Shown piece after piece: positions 46,151 through 58,477 of a DNA stretch of 64,000 nucleotides (position 1 is the first letter of the stretch; each line of letters begins with the position of its first letter). The DNA comes from Balaenoptera acutorostrata (lineage: Eukaryota > Chordata > Mammalia > Artiodactyla > Balaenopteridae): positions 70,143,603-70,207,602 of the forward strand of contig NC_080081.1 of the NCBI RefSeq assembly GCF_949987535.1, in the 5' to 3' direction. The translations under genes and the position numbers were made by a program. A model generated the notes under the pieces. It was not told the DNA's origin and searched no databases. It saw only the letters and a list, made by a program, of their open reading frames with translations.

Positions 46151-47320
46151 TTCTGCTTTAAGGTGCAGAAAACCCAACCAATAGTGGCGTAAACAAACTG
46201 GGGTTTATTTTTCTCTCATAACAGGAATCTTGGAGGTGAGGGGAAGCAGGGTTAGGTCTGTGGCTTGGCGATGCTGGAGGTCTGACAGGAGAACTTTTCC
46301 TCGACTAACTGAAGTCTGAGTGGTAGCGGTCAGGGCCTGAGAATTAATTGACAATCTGGAATTTTCTTCAGATTAACAGGAGAAAATGTTATTACACATG
46401 CATGCGGCAGCATTCTCTAAGGAGAAGCTCTCTGAACAGCCAGGGGTAAAGGTTTATATACTATCCGCATAATAAGGGGGTGTTGGTGGTTAAAGTGTGG
46501 GAGGTTCTGATAAGGTTTGTTACACATTTTCACATTTCTCATCCAGGTGCTGGTGCTAATGGTCATTCTCCTTCCTGGCTGGAAGTTCCCTGGAGGGGGA
46601 TTTGTGGCAGCAGAATTCTCACATTCTCGAGGTGCTGAGGGTAAGTCTTCTGTCTCCCTCCCACTGGAGGCTGAATTCTCGGAAAGCTCTGTTAAAACAA
46701 GGGGAGTTTAGAGAAATTTTCTTTCTCAGCTGCTGTTTGTTCAGGTGTTTTCATTTTGAAGTACAGCCGTCCCTCTGTATCCACAGGTCCTGCATCCACA
46801 GATTTAACCAACCTCGGATGGACTGTAGTGGTTCCCTGAGTTTTGAACATTATGGAGTTGTTACACTCAGACTAAAAATTGATCAGGGAGTCCTGATGCT
46901 TCTCGAGTTTTCTCAAAGCTTGAATGTAATATATGTACTTGTGTCTGTAGGTGAGCTCTTAGCTGGTTGGTCCCCGTGGTTTAAAAGTAAAGTTGAAAAA
47001 TCACTTCTGTCTCCAACAGGGCCATTATAATTATTAAGATGATCATTTAGGAAGCAGTGGATGCTTTGCATTCAGTTTGAGGTGATACTTTGGTGAGATT
47101 GATAGGGGCCCTTTGGGCAAATGTCCGTTTTGTGGATTTTGAGAGAAAAAGAGAGGTGATGGAAGGTGCCTGCACACACAGAAGGCGAAAATGCCGAGCA
47201 GATGGTGTGTGTGCCTGTGGTTAGGAGGATGCTGATGGGAAACAGACTCTCCTCCGGGAGGGGGGAGTGGAGGGACAGTTCTGCAGGCCGGGCCGTGTCT
47301 CCACCTCGGCTGCTGAGTGT
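46151..47320. mobile_element. Mixed repeat scraps including a Tigger/MER2-like piece
   Basis: At about 46767-46830 'tacagccgtccctctgtatc' and 'atttaaccaacctcggatgg' match the terminal part of a Tigger/MER2-type mariner MITE. About 46155-46270 resembles an LTR or MITE edge ('gcagaaaacccaaccaatag'). The rest, including the frames at 46517-47030, is unassigned. Confidence 0.45.
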
Positions 47321-47324
47321 CAGC

Positions 47325-47402
47325 TTTCTCACTTGTAAAATGATAACCATACTCTTTACTTTAAATGACATAATATGTGCAAATGTGCTGAATAAACTGT
47401 GA
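47325..47402 (+). mobile_element. MIR 3' fragment
   Basis: 'ctttctcacttgtaaaatga' and 'catactctttactttaaatg' match the MIR second half. Confidence 0.55.
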
Positions 47403-47499
47403 AAAGAAATTCTTCATGATTTCCCAGTACAAGCATGTACGAAAAAGAGGTCAAGTGAGTTATTCGGAGGGGTTCGTGCAGTCCCTGAATGAGGCTCCT

Positions 47500-48064
47500 C
47501 ACTGCTTTTCTGTCTCTCAGACAGTAGTTGGGCCTCCGCATGTGTCCTCGTGGCTCAGCCTGCAGTGCCGGGAGCCCAGGTCCTCACTAGGAGGTAACTT
47601 CCCATTATCGACAGAGTGTCTCTCCTTGACCAAACTTTAGTCAGGCTCCTCTGAATCTTCTTCCCAGCCAGGCCTCAACTTTGGGGCTTCTGTGTTTGCC
47701 TTTGCATCGCCCAGTTTTAGCAAGAATCCTGCTAAGCTGGTTTAGCCAGAATCCCCCATCCTCGCTATCCGATCATCCTTTATATCTGATTCAGTTCCTC
47801 ACTACCCACCCCCCCCACTTCCAGGTAATATCTGATCACCCTGGCCTTCCTTTAGCAATAATCATCCTACCCTCTTAGTAATTCTCCATTTACTGACCCT
47901 CACCCACACCCCACTCCTTGGCTGTAAAATCCCTACTTTTGCTTGTTCTATTCTGACTTGAGCCAGATCACTCTTTCCTACTGCAGAATCCCGCTGCAGT
48001 GATCCTTACACCTATTGCAAAGGTCGTAAGTAAAATCTACCTCACCGTTTTTTTAACAGTGTCA
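47500..48064 (+). mobile_element. ERVL-type LTR-like element (MER74/MLT2-like)
   Basis: 'tagcaagaatcctgctaagc', 'tggtttagccagaatccccc', 'atctgatcaccctggccttc', 'actgcagaatcccgctgcag' and 'gtaagtaaaatctacctcac' follow a mammalian LTR that I associate with ERVL relatives. It ends near 'acagtgtca' at 48064. The 3' two thirds are more convincing than the 5' end. Frames inside are chance. Confidence 0.55.
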
Positions 48065-49400
48065 TGAAAATTTTTTTCTTTAACATATTCTGTGCGTTTC
48101 TCAGAGGCAGTAGTGTTGTATCTTATTTCATGGACCAATTTGTTGTAGGTAATTTTTTTCTCCCACCTTTCCTTGCAAAATGTATATGTGTAGTGAGATA
48201 AACTTTTATAAATATTTCCAGAGAGGACTATAATTCGAACTATTTGTTCCTTATGTTTGGTATACTGGTAAAGGAACCAGGCAATAGAAATGTAAAATTA
48301 GTCTATTCTTTGGACAGTAAAAGTCTATAAAAAGGAACACAGGGATGTCTATTCAGGTCTGCCCGTGGGAAAACATAGATCACGATGGAGTGGCCAAATG
48401 GGAATTGCTTCATCTAAGGATGACACGACCATTTTAGCATAGTATGGGCTGGCATCTTTGTCTTATAAGCCAAAGGCTTTAAGAATATTTACAACCCAGT
48501 GGTTCTAGAGTCTTGAGGGATTTTACTCCTTCCGTTCCACAGTTGTTGGTTTTTCTAACATTGATTTCTGTAGTTGTCCTCAACTCTACCCAGTGCAGAT
48601 GAACTGTGGTTTCACAAATTTTAGATGGAGAATGTGTTTCTTGTTTTTATTTTATTTCTGTTATCACGAGGCACTTTGGACAAGTCTCAACCTAGTGAAA
48701 CAGCTCATTTTCCTGCCATCTATTGAGTACACTGATATTAGGAGAAGCAAAAGGCATTTAAAAGAATTTTTTTTTTTTTTTTTTTTTTGGTTTGTTTGCT
48801 TATTTCCAAACCTCACCTTGTCCAGTAAGTGCTGGGAGGACCTGAAGATCCATAGCTCAGTGGAGAAAGGGCTGGAGTGGGGAAGCACTGCCCTTCAAAT
48901 GCACTTCCTTGTTACCAGGCCATTTTATGTTTACAAACTCTCACATTTAAAGAATCTCAAGGGGATAACTTTTCACATAGTATAGTTTCAATTCTTCTAA
49001 CTGTAGGTGGAAGAGACTGAAGCCTACTATGATTTTTTTAAACTGTTTTTTAAACTTTACCACACAAGTAAATTTACTTTCAAATTGCTGTGTTTATGAT
49101 TTCAAAATTTAATCATATGTTTAAACCTATTCTAATTCCTTAGCTGCTTTTATCTCTAAAACATACTTATACTTGGAACTGAGAATTTTCCACCTTCATG
49201 CTTACCTTCCAGTTTGGCATCCTAAGTACATCAGGAAAGCTCTCCTAATAAACACAGGAGACTCAGGAAAAATCATGCTGTTAGAAGCCCCTTCTCAATA
49301 ATTTTTGGAACCTGAAAACCGAAAGATGTCTAACTCTCAGGAGCGAGGTGAGCAGCCTCATTCTTTATGGACTTTGGTGGCTGCCTAAGTGATATTAACT
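48065..49400. other. Unassigned DNA with a poly(T) tract
   Basis: A run of about 22 T lies at about 48767-48788, and nothing else is recognisable. The 130-codon frame at 48593-48985 crosses the T run (poly-phenylalanine) and is not credible. Confidence 0.5.
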
Positions 49401-49401
49401 C

Positions 49402-49665
49402 AGAGTATATGCCTTTAAAGCTAGCACATACTTCTGCTAAAGAGGTAACAAGAATTTGTGTGTCTGCAGAGTATATGCCTTTAAAGCTAGCACATACTTC
49501 TGCTAAAGAGGTAACAAGAATTTGTGTGTCTGCAGAGTATATGCCTTTAAAGCTAGCACATACTTCTGCTAAAGAGGTAACAAGAATTTGTGTGTCTGCA
49601 GAGTATATGCCTTTAAAGCTAGCACATACTTCTGCTAAAGAGGTAACAAGAATTTGTGTGTCTGC
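49402..49665. repeat. Four identical 66-bp tandem units
   Basis: The unit beginning 'agagtatatgcctttaaagc' and ending 'gaatttgtgtgtctgc' occurs at 49402-49467, 49468-49533, 49534-49599 and 49600-49665. I see no difference between copies; three extra bases of a fifth unit follow. Because 66 is a multiple of three and one + frame has no stop, a 101-codon frame (49367-49672) spans the array with a 22-residue repeat (EYMPLKLAHTSAKEVTRICVSA). No signal peptide, domain or coding context is visible, so I read it as non-coding. Identity among units means very recent expansion, gene conversion, or an assembly artefact. Confidence 0.98.
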
Positions 49666-50379
49666 AGATTGAGTCAGAGGCCAATCAGCTTCACCCTTGC
49701 AGGTCTCTTAATTATAGGTTTAATATGGGAAAGAGAATCTAATAGGGGACCCCTTTCCTGGTACAGATATTTTTAGAAGCATATTTAGATAACAGGGATT
49801 CTATTCAAGTATATCCATTATGTTTAAAGGTGACCTTAGGGAGGGTGTGTGTTTTCATTATTTCCCCACAGTAGAGCCAGCCTCGTGCTGGTGCAGTCGA
49901 GCTGTCACACCTGGCTCCCTGTGATCAGAGAAATGTCAAGAGACAGAGTGACACTCACAGGCCCTGAGAGCGGATCCAATCCATGACCTTTGCCTCATTA
50001 GCAGCCTGACCCAACCAATCAGAGAAAAGCCTGCCTTTGATTCTCTAGCACAGACATGGCTGTGACAAGGACAGTCATCACCTCCTTGGTGTGACTCCAA
50101 GTAGAAGCCCTGGTTCTCTTTGAAGAGAGATACCAACGTGGGATGTCTTTCACTGTCTGTCTTTCTCTCTGTGGATCTCATTCTCTCTTTAATTAAAATG
50201 CCAAGATGCTCAAGTTATCCACTGATCTTATGTAAATGCAAGCAACTTTGAAATCTCCATTTTCTTTTTCTCAGAAATGCATCAATGCTCACAGATTTCA
50301 CTGATATCCAATATCTAGATTTTCAGATTTTTTTAATTAAAAAATTTAACTGTTCCTTTGAAAGAGTTCTAGACTTAAA
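49666..50379. other. No feature seen
   Basis: Unassigned. The 49920-50190 part is moderately GC-rich and could be a decayed LTR, but I cannot place it. Confidence 0.4.
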
Positions 50380-50971
50380 AGTAAAACAGTACAAAGAATT
50401 TCAATATACTCTTCACCTGGCTTCCTCAAATGTTAACATCTTACGTAATCTTAGTATAATGATTGGAACCAGGAAAGTAACATAGGATACTCTTAACTAA
50501 TCTACAGACCATACTAAAATTTTTCCAATTGTGCCACTAGTATCCTTTTTCTGACCTAGGATCCAGTCCAGGATCACACATTACATTTAGTTGTCCTGAT
50601 TTCTTAGTCTCCTCCAATCTGGGACAATTTCTCAGTCTTTATCTTTCCTGACTTTTGAAGAATACTAGTCAGTTATTTTGTAAAAAGTCCCTCAATTTGT
50701 GGTTGTCTGTGTTTTCCTCATATCAAATTCAGATTATGCATTTTAGTAAGACTATCACAATAGTGATACTGTGTCCTTCTCAGTGCATCACAATGTTGAT
50801 ATGTCTCACTACCGGCGATGCTAACTTTGATCACTTAAGGTAGTGTCTGCCACTTTAAAGGGACTATTTTGCCCTTTGAAATTAAAAAGTATGCTGTGGA
50901 GAGATACTTCAAGATTATATAAACATATTGTTTCTCATCATATTTACTTATACCTTTGGGTTTTTGCAACC
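50380..50971 (-). mobile_element. Old L1ME-type 3' UTR, antisense
   Basis: 'cacctggcttcctcaaatgt', 'taacatcttacgtaatctta', 'ctagtatcctttttctgacc', 'gaatactagtcagttatttt' and 'tctcagtgcatcacaatgtt' are the reversed long 3' UTR of an old L1. It is broken at its right by the younger sense L1. Confidence 0.75.
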
Positions 50972-51280
50972 AAAAAGTGTTAGTGGATGAATAAAATCAA
51001 AGAAGAACTAAATAAGTGCAGTGATACTCCATGACCATGAATAGGAAGATTCAATACTGTTATGACGTCAGTTCTTCTCAATTTGATCTATAGATTCAAT
51101 GTAACCCCAGCCAAAATCCCAGCAAGTTATTTGGTGAATATTGACAAACTGGTTCTAAAGATATGTAGAGAGGCAAAAGACTCAGAATAGCCAACATGAT
51201 ATTGAAGAAGAAGAACAAAGTTGGAGGACTTATGCTACCTGACTTCAAATTTACTATAATGCTTAAGTAATCAAGACACT

Positions 51281-51550
51281 GTGGTATTGGAGAAAGAACT
51301 GACAAATCAATCATGGAACAGAAGAGAAAACCCAGAAATAGACCCACATAAATATAGTCAGGAGACCTTTGACAAAGGAGCAGAAGTAATACAATGGAGC
51401 AGAGATAGTCTTTTCAATAAATGGTGCTGGAAAAACTGGACATCCACTTGCAAAACAGTGAATCTAGACATAGACATTACACCCATTCCCAAAATTAACT
51501 CCAAATATATGAGAGCCCTAAATGTAAAACCCAAAACTATAAACTCCTAG
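51281..51550 (+). pseudogene. L1 ORF2 C-terminal remnant
   Basis: An 89-codon frame encodes 'EIDPHKYSQETFDKGAEVIQ', 'WSRDSLFNKWCWKNWTSTCK' and 'INSKYMRALNVKPKTIN', the well-known L1 ORF2 C-terminal segment. It is then interrupted. A second piece in another frame lies at 52254-52490 ('TMEYYSALKRNELSSHEKTW'). Confidence 0.88.
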
Positions 51551-52253
51551 AAGATAACATGGGAGAAAACCTAAATAATCCTGAATATGGCAGTGACTTT
51601 TTAGATACAACACTAAGGTACAATCCATGAAGAAATAATTGATAAGCTAGATTTCATTAAAATTAAAAATTTCTGCTTTGCGAATGACAGTGTCAAGAGA
51701 ATGGGAAGACAAGCCCAAACTGAGAGAAACTACTTGCAAAAGACACATCTGATAAAGGATCTTATCCAAAATATACAAAGAACTCTTAAAACTCAACAAC
51801 AATAACAAAAACAACAACAGCAACAAACAATTAAAAAATGAGCCAAGGACCTTAGCAGACACCTGTTATCTGTAGTTGATAAATTAGGATATAAAAAGAT
51901 GCTCCACACCATGTGTCATCAGGGAAATTTGAATTTAACAAAAATGAGATAACACTATACACCCATTAGAATGGCCAAAATCCAGAACACTGATAAGACC
52001 AAAAGCTGACAAGGATGTGGAGCATCAGGAACTCTTCATTTATTGCTGGTGGGAATGCAAAATGGTACAGCCACATAAGAAGGCACTCTGGCAGTTTCTT
52101 AGAAAATGAAACATACTTTACCGTGTGATCCAATATTGGTTCTCCTTTTACCTAAGGAGTTGAAAACTTAACATCTAACAAAAACCTGTTTATAGAAGCT
52201 TTATTCATAATTATTAAAACTTAAAAGCAACCAAGATGTCCTTCAGTAGGTGA

Positions 52254-52490
52254 ATGGATAAACTGTGGTATATCCAGACAATGGAATATTATTCAGCACT
52301 AAAAAGAAATGAGCTATCAAGCCATGAAAAGACATGGAGGAACCTTAATTGCATATTATTAAGTGAAAGAAGACAATCAAAAGGTTACATACTGTATGAT
52401 TCCAACTATATAATATTCTGGAGAAGGCAAAACTATGGAGATAATAAAAAATTCTTTGGTTGCCAGGGGATGGGGGTTGGAGAGGGCTGA
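52254..52490 (+). pseudogene. L1 ORF2 extreme C-terminus remnant
   Basis: The 'MEYYSALKRNEL' motif, followed by 'EKTWRNLNCILLSERRQSKG', is the last part of L1 ORF2 and its read-through. It is separated from the earlier segment by frameshifts and stops. Confidence 0.85.
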
Positions 52491-52829
52491 ATAGGCAGAG
52501 CACAGAGAATTTTTAGGACAGTGAAAATACTCTGATACTATAATGATGGATACATGTCATTATACATTTGTCTAAAGCCACAGAATATATAACAGCAAGA
52601 GTGAGTCATAATGTAAACTGTGGACTTTGGATGATTATGATGTGTCAAGGTAGGTTCATCACTTATAACAAATGTACCACTCTGGTGGGGAATGTTGATA
52701 AATAGGGGAGGCTGTGCATGTGTAGGGGCAGGGGGTATATGGGAAATCTCTAGACCTTCCCCTCAATTTTGCTGTGAACATAAAACAGCTCTAAAAAAAA
52801 AGTCTTAATTAAAAAAAAAGTGTTAGTGG

Positions 52830-54599
52830 GACCATGTAATCTTACTTTAAAGATATGCCAAGAAAAATTAAGAATATAGAAGTGAGAATAAAGAGATTTA
52901 GGGTCTAAAGCCCACTGTCATTTTTTACTATTGGCCTTTGTTCCACCAATATCAATGCTGTAGTCTGTGATATACCATTTTGAACTTTTTCTGATGTAAG
53001 AAAATAGGAAAAAGAAATATACCATTCACTCTACTCTGCTAATATATATCTGTCAGGTCATTTATGAGGATAATAATGCATATTCTCAACCATTTCAGCT
53101 CCTCTTCCTTTTTATTCTGATTTGGTCTCCCGCTTTATCTGGTTTTTATTAGAAGGCTGAATAGACCTGGTTTGGCGATCAGTAAGAATAATGGTGGCCA
53201 GTTCAGTGATTCACATAACTGTCACTGCCAAGGCTTCAGAAAAAAGCTCTGACTTCCTGTGAATCTCATGCCCCCATCTCCCTGCATCCCCTTTGAGAAG
53301 CAGGTTCTCTTTCACAAGGCAGCTCAGGGCACCCTGCTTGCTGCTAAGCAGGTTAGCAGTTGCTGGTGGAGAAAAGGAGCCCTTTTCCCCTAGTGTTCCA
53401 CCATGCCATGTGCTCAGTATCCCATGTCAAAGACAGCAAACATGCCAATCATCAGACATTGTGAATTTAGTTCCTTCCAAGTCTCTGGGTAGATAATCAT
53501 ATTGTTAGTTCCTGGAAATCTGATACTCCACCTAAGTTTATTAATAGACAGGGCTGTCTTGCTTGCTCAAAAAGAGCTAAAAGCTCTTTATAACATGTTT
53601 AAATTGAATATAAACCAACATTTATAGAGCAGTTAAGTGTAATTCAACTGCATTAGTAAAATGACATGCTATTTACAAATGAAATACTCAAACCATGGTC
53701 TACATAATTCTCCCCACCCGTTCTCATCACTTCCTCCTTTTAACGTCCTCTTTGAACGTTATTCAAAAAGTATGACTAATTGGTCTGACTTTAACAATGC
53801 TAGATCTCCCCACCTTATTTCCTTAAAGAAATTTGGCTGTAGTTTTCCTATTTAATCTGAAGCTGTAATAAGAGTGATTGTCGTTTACCAAGTAGGATTA
53901 TATAGCATTTGCCACTTGGTGAGTGGCAACACTAGACAAAAATAGCCCAAGTAGTGATGTGAATGTGCTACCCAGATCATAAACGACCATGAGTCCCCAG
54001 GTCTCCCTACACATTCTGTCTGTGAGCCCAGGAAGTATGTGTGGCTGAGTGGAGTGAGGAGAGCGGGGGGAGGGAGTAGAGGAAGGTATTTTTTGGTGAT
54101 AGGAATGAGCTTTCCTCAGGGCATGTGAGTACAGTGTTTGTCCCTCTTGGATGTTACCATAGGTACTTCCAAAAATGCCTTATAGCAGCTGGGGAGCAGA
54201 GGCCGGGTCTTGTGAGGGCAGCTGCCCACTCCCCTGAACAGCCACAGGAGGGGAGCTGTGGCCACGGAGCCTCTCACCCCGACTGACTGCAGACTGTGAC
54301 CTTGACTTCCTGCCAAGGCTGCATTCACTTTGTTTTAATACATACCAGTCCTTTCCCTGTTCCAGAACTGAATTTGAGTGCTTTCATCTTGGGAAATTTA
54401 CTTACCAGCTAGATATGGTAAAGGCTTCCAATTTAATGTAGAGGTTGTAGTAAATAAGAAACCCAGGAAGACTAACCAAGTTTTTAAAGTATTCTTAGCA
54501 GGAAAAATAATAAGTGAAGAAAAGGGTGAACTACTGTAAAGTACGGCCCCATTGACGGCCTTTTTGGGAAAGCTATTTTGACATTTTTCAAATAAATAG
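52830..54599. other. No gene or confident repeat
   Basis: About 1.8 kb of unassigned DNA. No exon-like signal. Confidence 0.5.
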
Positions 54600-54830
54600 C
54601 AAAGTGAAAAAAGAATGCAAAAATTGTACACACACAATTATCATGACTCCAGAAAATAAATTAGTGCATATTACTATGATTGGGAAGAAACACAATAGAA
54701 TGTTAAAAATGTCATTTCAGCATGGTAGGGAATACGGATGAATTTCGTCTTCCTTTTACTTTTTCTTGTTTCCCACACTTCCTATAATCATGAATATCTT
54801 TTCATAATAAAACAAAATGGATAAACTAAG
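54600..54830 (+). mobile_element. L1ME-type 3' end (weak)
   Basis: 'tactttttcttgtttcccac' and 'atgaatatcttttcataata' at the end of an A/T-rich segment resemble the 3' terminus of an old L1ME. Confidence 0.4.
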
Positions 54831-55324
54831 ACACATACACACGCATGTACATGTGCTGAAAGTATATTTGAAACAGAATTTTAAATCATACTAACTACTG
54901 GGTTTATTTGGATTCTGAAATTCCCATTATAATCCCATTTTGAGTTGATAGCATTGTCTTCTGGAGGATCTCATTTTAAAATATAAAGTACTGCATAGTA
55001 GAGGGTAATATTAATCCATTAACACCTCAGAAGGAAAAATGAATCTGATTTTCTAGCCTGGCAGGCTGCCGAGGGCAGGGGCCTAAGGGCATGGGAGATG
55101 TATAGGTGGGTTTTGATGGAGAAAGACCCAGGTCTTGGAAACTTTTGGCTGGTGGAGGTCACAGCTCTTTAAGCAAATGCCTGGGAGGAAGTGGCACTGA
55201 AGAGGTTTTCAAGGTAGAAAAAGGTGGTCTGGCGTATGAGGAGGGTTAAGGAGAATGGGGTGGGAAGAACAGCAAAAACCAAACTTGCTTTATGTTTTAC
55301 CCACGTATCATTCTGCAGCAAGCA
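54831..55324. other. No feature seen
   Basis: Unassigned. Confidence 0.45.
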
Positions 55325-55445
55325 CGCTTGTTCATAAATCTTTGTGCAGATATCTGTTTCTTTAGGATAAATCCCTGAAAGTAAAAATACTGTATCAAAG
55401 GGTGTGGATAATCTAAGACTTTCAGTAGTCAATTTCAGGTACATT
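55325..55445 (-). mobile_element. L1ME-type fragment, antisense
   Basis: 'gtgcagatatctgtttcttt', 'aggataaatccctgaaagta' and 'atcaaagggtgtggataat' match the reversed L1ME ORF2 C-terminal/3' UTR area. Confidence 0.6.
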
Positions 55446-55600
55446 CTATGTGAAAAGCACTATTTAATATGTGCCAGATTGGGAGCACCTGACCCTGAAG
55501 AATTTCCATGAGACTTTACACAAAAAGGAAAAGCCAGTCACTCCTCAGGCTCTCTTAGGACTTTCAGGAGGACTTAAATAGTTGCATAGGAAGTGATTTT

Positions 55601-55928
55601 TTTTTTTTTTTACTTGATTTTATTTATTTATTTATTTATTTTTGGCTGTGTTGGGTCTTCGGTTCGTGCGAGGGCTTTCTCCAGTTGCGGCAAGCGGGGG
55701 CCACTCTTCATCGCGGTGCGGGGACCGCTCTTCATCGCGGTGCGCGGGCCTTTCTCTATCGCGGCCCCTCCCGTCGCGGGGCACAGGCTCCAGACGCGCA
55801 GGCTCAGCAATTGTGGCTCACGGGCCCAGCTGCTCCGTGGCATGTGGGATCTTCCCAGACCAGGGCTCGAACCCGTGTCCCCTGCATTAGCAGGCAGATT
55901 CTCAACCACTGCGCCACCAGGGAAGCCC
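55601..55928 (-). mobile_element. CHR SINE with internal 24-bp duplication
   Basis: Minus-strand CHR SINE flanked by 'ggaagtgatttt' at 55589-55600 and 55929-55940. Its body has a tandem duplication of 24 bp ('ccactcttcatcgcggtgcg' at 55701, 'ccgctcttcatcgcggtgcg' at 55725). Many CpGs survive, which points to a young copy. The tail contains 'acttgatttt' between a T run and (attt)n. The frames of 82-128 codons crossing it are artefacts. Confidence 0.97.
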
Positions 55929-55940
55929 GGAAGTGATTTT

Positions 55941-57980
55941 GAAGTCACTTTTTCTGAGGAACAGCTGGAGTTAGCCTGAAAGTTGAACACACACCATCAC
56001 CAGGGCTCTAACAACCAGCCCCCCCATCTCAGCTTAACTTTCAAGCAGACCTCTTTGTTTACAGCAGTCAAATGCCACTGTCTACTAGGGATCAAATGAA
56101 CTGAAAATAAGCTCTGGAAGGTTGACAGCTTTAATTGTCATTTAATAGACCTATTTCCTAAACTCCCTAATATCTTGTGTTGTGATTGTCAAGGGTCCCA
56201 CGATTAAATCTAGTTTAAATTGATGCTCAATTTGGCCAGATTGAAGAACTACTGGGTGGCAATTGTGCAACATAACTGGGTAAAATTCCTTACATCTGTT
56301 GGTGGTTAAAGTATTTGAACTTTAATACTTAAAATACAGCCCATCTGGAATCCTTAAATGAAAGCTTTAATTCTCAGAGAAAGGATTTGAAGGTCTCTTT
56401 GTCTTCCACAGAAGGTTTTAAAAGGCAGTCAGCAATTAATGAATGAGATCATGGGCAAAATAAAATTCTTTTTTAAACCGGCTTTTAATAGGCTCGTATC
56501 TCAACCTTGGCTTGGTACTGTTTAGGATGAAAGGATGCTGGTTATTCGTATGACCTCTGGGAGACCTATGATGATTGGGGGAAAGAAATTATAATCCTTC
56601 AGCCATTCATGCTTGGAAGATTACCTTCAGTAGGCACATAAATTATCCACGTCGTGCTTTCCTTTTGGGGAACATTCAGAGGCTATTACAATAACCAGGA
56701 AGTATATAATGGATCAGTATTTGCTGCACTAGTCTTTTTTGTTCTTGTTGCTCTTCTCCCTCTTTCTCTATTAGGGACATCCTTGTCAGTTAAAAAAGTC
56801 TGGATATAGGTTCTTCACCTAAGGTTTTCCTCTGCTTTTCCTGAGCTACCTTCTGTAACAGATGCCAGGCACACTTATACTTCATGAGGCTCTCATTAAA
56901 CATTTACATGAGATTGAGTCCTGCCACATAAATTAGTAGAGCTTCTCTGAGAGACCTACTTAAGGATTATGTGCCTTTTATTGCCAGCAATCCAAAAGCA
57001 GGTTCATTACAAACATGAATCAGACAGGAGACACTACAGTATGCTCCCATCAGAAGCCTTAAGACTGTTTCTCCTACCTTTAAGAATATGTGGTACTTTG
57101 GGCATGACAAAAAGTGAGAAATGATGTCTCCAAATCCCTAACACACATGTCTACACCTCAAAATTCTTGGTAATGATAGTCACATTGAAAAAGTCACCAT
57201 TGGGTGGAAAAATCTTTTGGGGATCAATGCAGTGGTATGTTGCCAAAAACTGGGGTTAGTAAACCATCCTGGGTTATAAGAAGAGGATGATGTGGTAGAA
57301 AAAAGAAAATTCAATAGATAATATCTAATGTGGAAGATAAAATGAGTTTTAAGATAATAGTTCACATTTTGGGGGAATGCTTAATTTTTTCTCTAATTCT
57401 GTATGGCCTTTACTATAAGCTCTTTCACAGAGTGCCATTGTGTTTTAAATATAAAACCAACAGAATTTGCTGTGATAAAATTTCTTGCCCTCAGATTTGC
57501 TGATAAGAGGCTAATATACAAAGGGACACATTTCGTTTTTACTTATGTAAATAGAAGATATAGAAAATAATGTGAATCTGAAATAAACATTTTTTAAACT
57601 CCTGAAAAACACCCCTAGATATATCCCTCTGGTTGAGAAAGATATCCTAGTTTCTTTTTCAAGATTCAAAAGCAAGGGCCATGAGCTGGAGCTATTTGCT
57701 CATTTGAAGTAAATTGCCTTGACAGTGCATAAGAGAGAGAAGAGCACTGAGATAATTGGGTTCAAAACAAGTGTTTGCAGAGTGGCGATAGGAAGCTATA
57801 TGTACAGATGAAAATATGTGTAAATGAATGACTGGGTTAAAGGTTGTATCTGGGAAAGGATACAAATAAGGGTCATAATTCAGTTAGAGCATAAAAGGGA
57901 GAGAATATTTGAATATTCATTTGGGAAACACAACTCCCTACTGTGTGCATAGCTGAGCATTTGGTGGAATTCAGGCACCT
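55941..57980. other. Long repeat-poor interval
   Basis: About 2 kb with no transposon and no exon that I can defend. Confidence 0.45.
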
Positions 57981-58477
57981 GCTGCAGCGGGCACCATAGT
58001 TGGAGCCCCATCAACATCCCTCACCCTCTCGAAGGTCACCTGCATCTTTGGTGGATGGTTCTTGACCACATTGAGGACTTTCTCCCTCAAGCATCTGGCT
58101 CTTTATGCCAGAGGATGTTCTCTGACCACCGGAGTGTGTCCTGCCTATGCACCGTGCAGGCCAGAAGCTCTGGAGAGTTGAAGAAAGTCTCAGAGTAACC
58201 TTCAAACAATGAAGGATATGAGTTGATGGCTAAATGGTCCTTGGTGGGACAATTCTGGGATGTGAGATGCAGTATTTCAGAAGGTTCCAGCAGGACTGAG
58301 GCATGGCTGCCCACGGTGGTAACTCATTTACTGGTACACCTTCATTTGTTTTCCTCCCTTCCTTGGCTTGCATCCCCTGAGCTACACTCTGCTTCCTGGG
58401 ATCATTTCCCAAATAAACTACTTGTACTCAAATTTTTCCCCCGGCTTTGCTTTGGAGGGAATCCAAACTAAGATACA
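57981..58477 (+). mobile_element. ERVL-type LTR-like element (LTR16/LTR33-like)
   Basis: 'gcttcctgggatcatttccc', 'aaataaactacttgtactca' (poly(A) signal AATAAA at about 58412) and the end 'gggaatccaaactaagatac' are typical of an ERVL-class LTR 3' part. The 5' part is divergent. No internal viral sequence follows. Confidence 0.6.

Larger units (their letters stand above)
50987..52814 (+). mobile_element. 5'-truncated L1 LINE with target duplication
   Basis: Sense L1 of 1.83 kb covering the ORF2 C-terminal part ('ccccagccaaaatcccagca', 'aaatggtgctggaaaaactg') and 3' UTR ('tgccaggggatgggggttgg'), ending in an A-rich tail. It is flanked by 'aaaaagtgttagtgg' at 50972-50986 and 52815-52829, a clean target-primed insertion. 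It lies in opposite orientation inside the older L1ME sequence. Confidence 0.95.

Noticed and set aside
46517..47030. Overlapping frames suggestive of an exon
   Set aside because: They run across a Tigger/MER2-like scrap and unassigned repeat-like DNA in two different frames, with no consistent coding frame.
48593..48985. 130-codon frame
   Set aside because: Passes through a 20+ base T run, giving poly-phenylalanine. No homology recognised.
49367..49672. Repeat protein encoded by the 66-bp array
   Set aside because: The open frame follows from one stop-free unit whose length divides by three. No upstream exon, signal peptide or conserved motif. Kept only as a tandem repeat.
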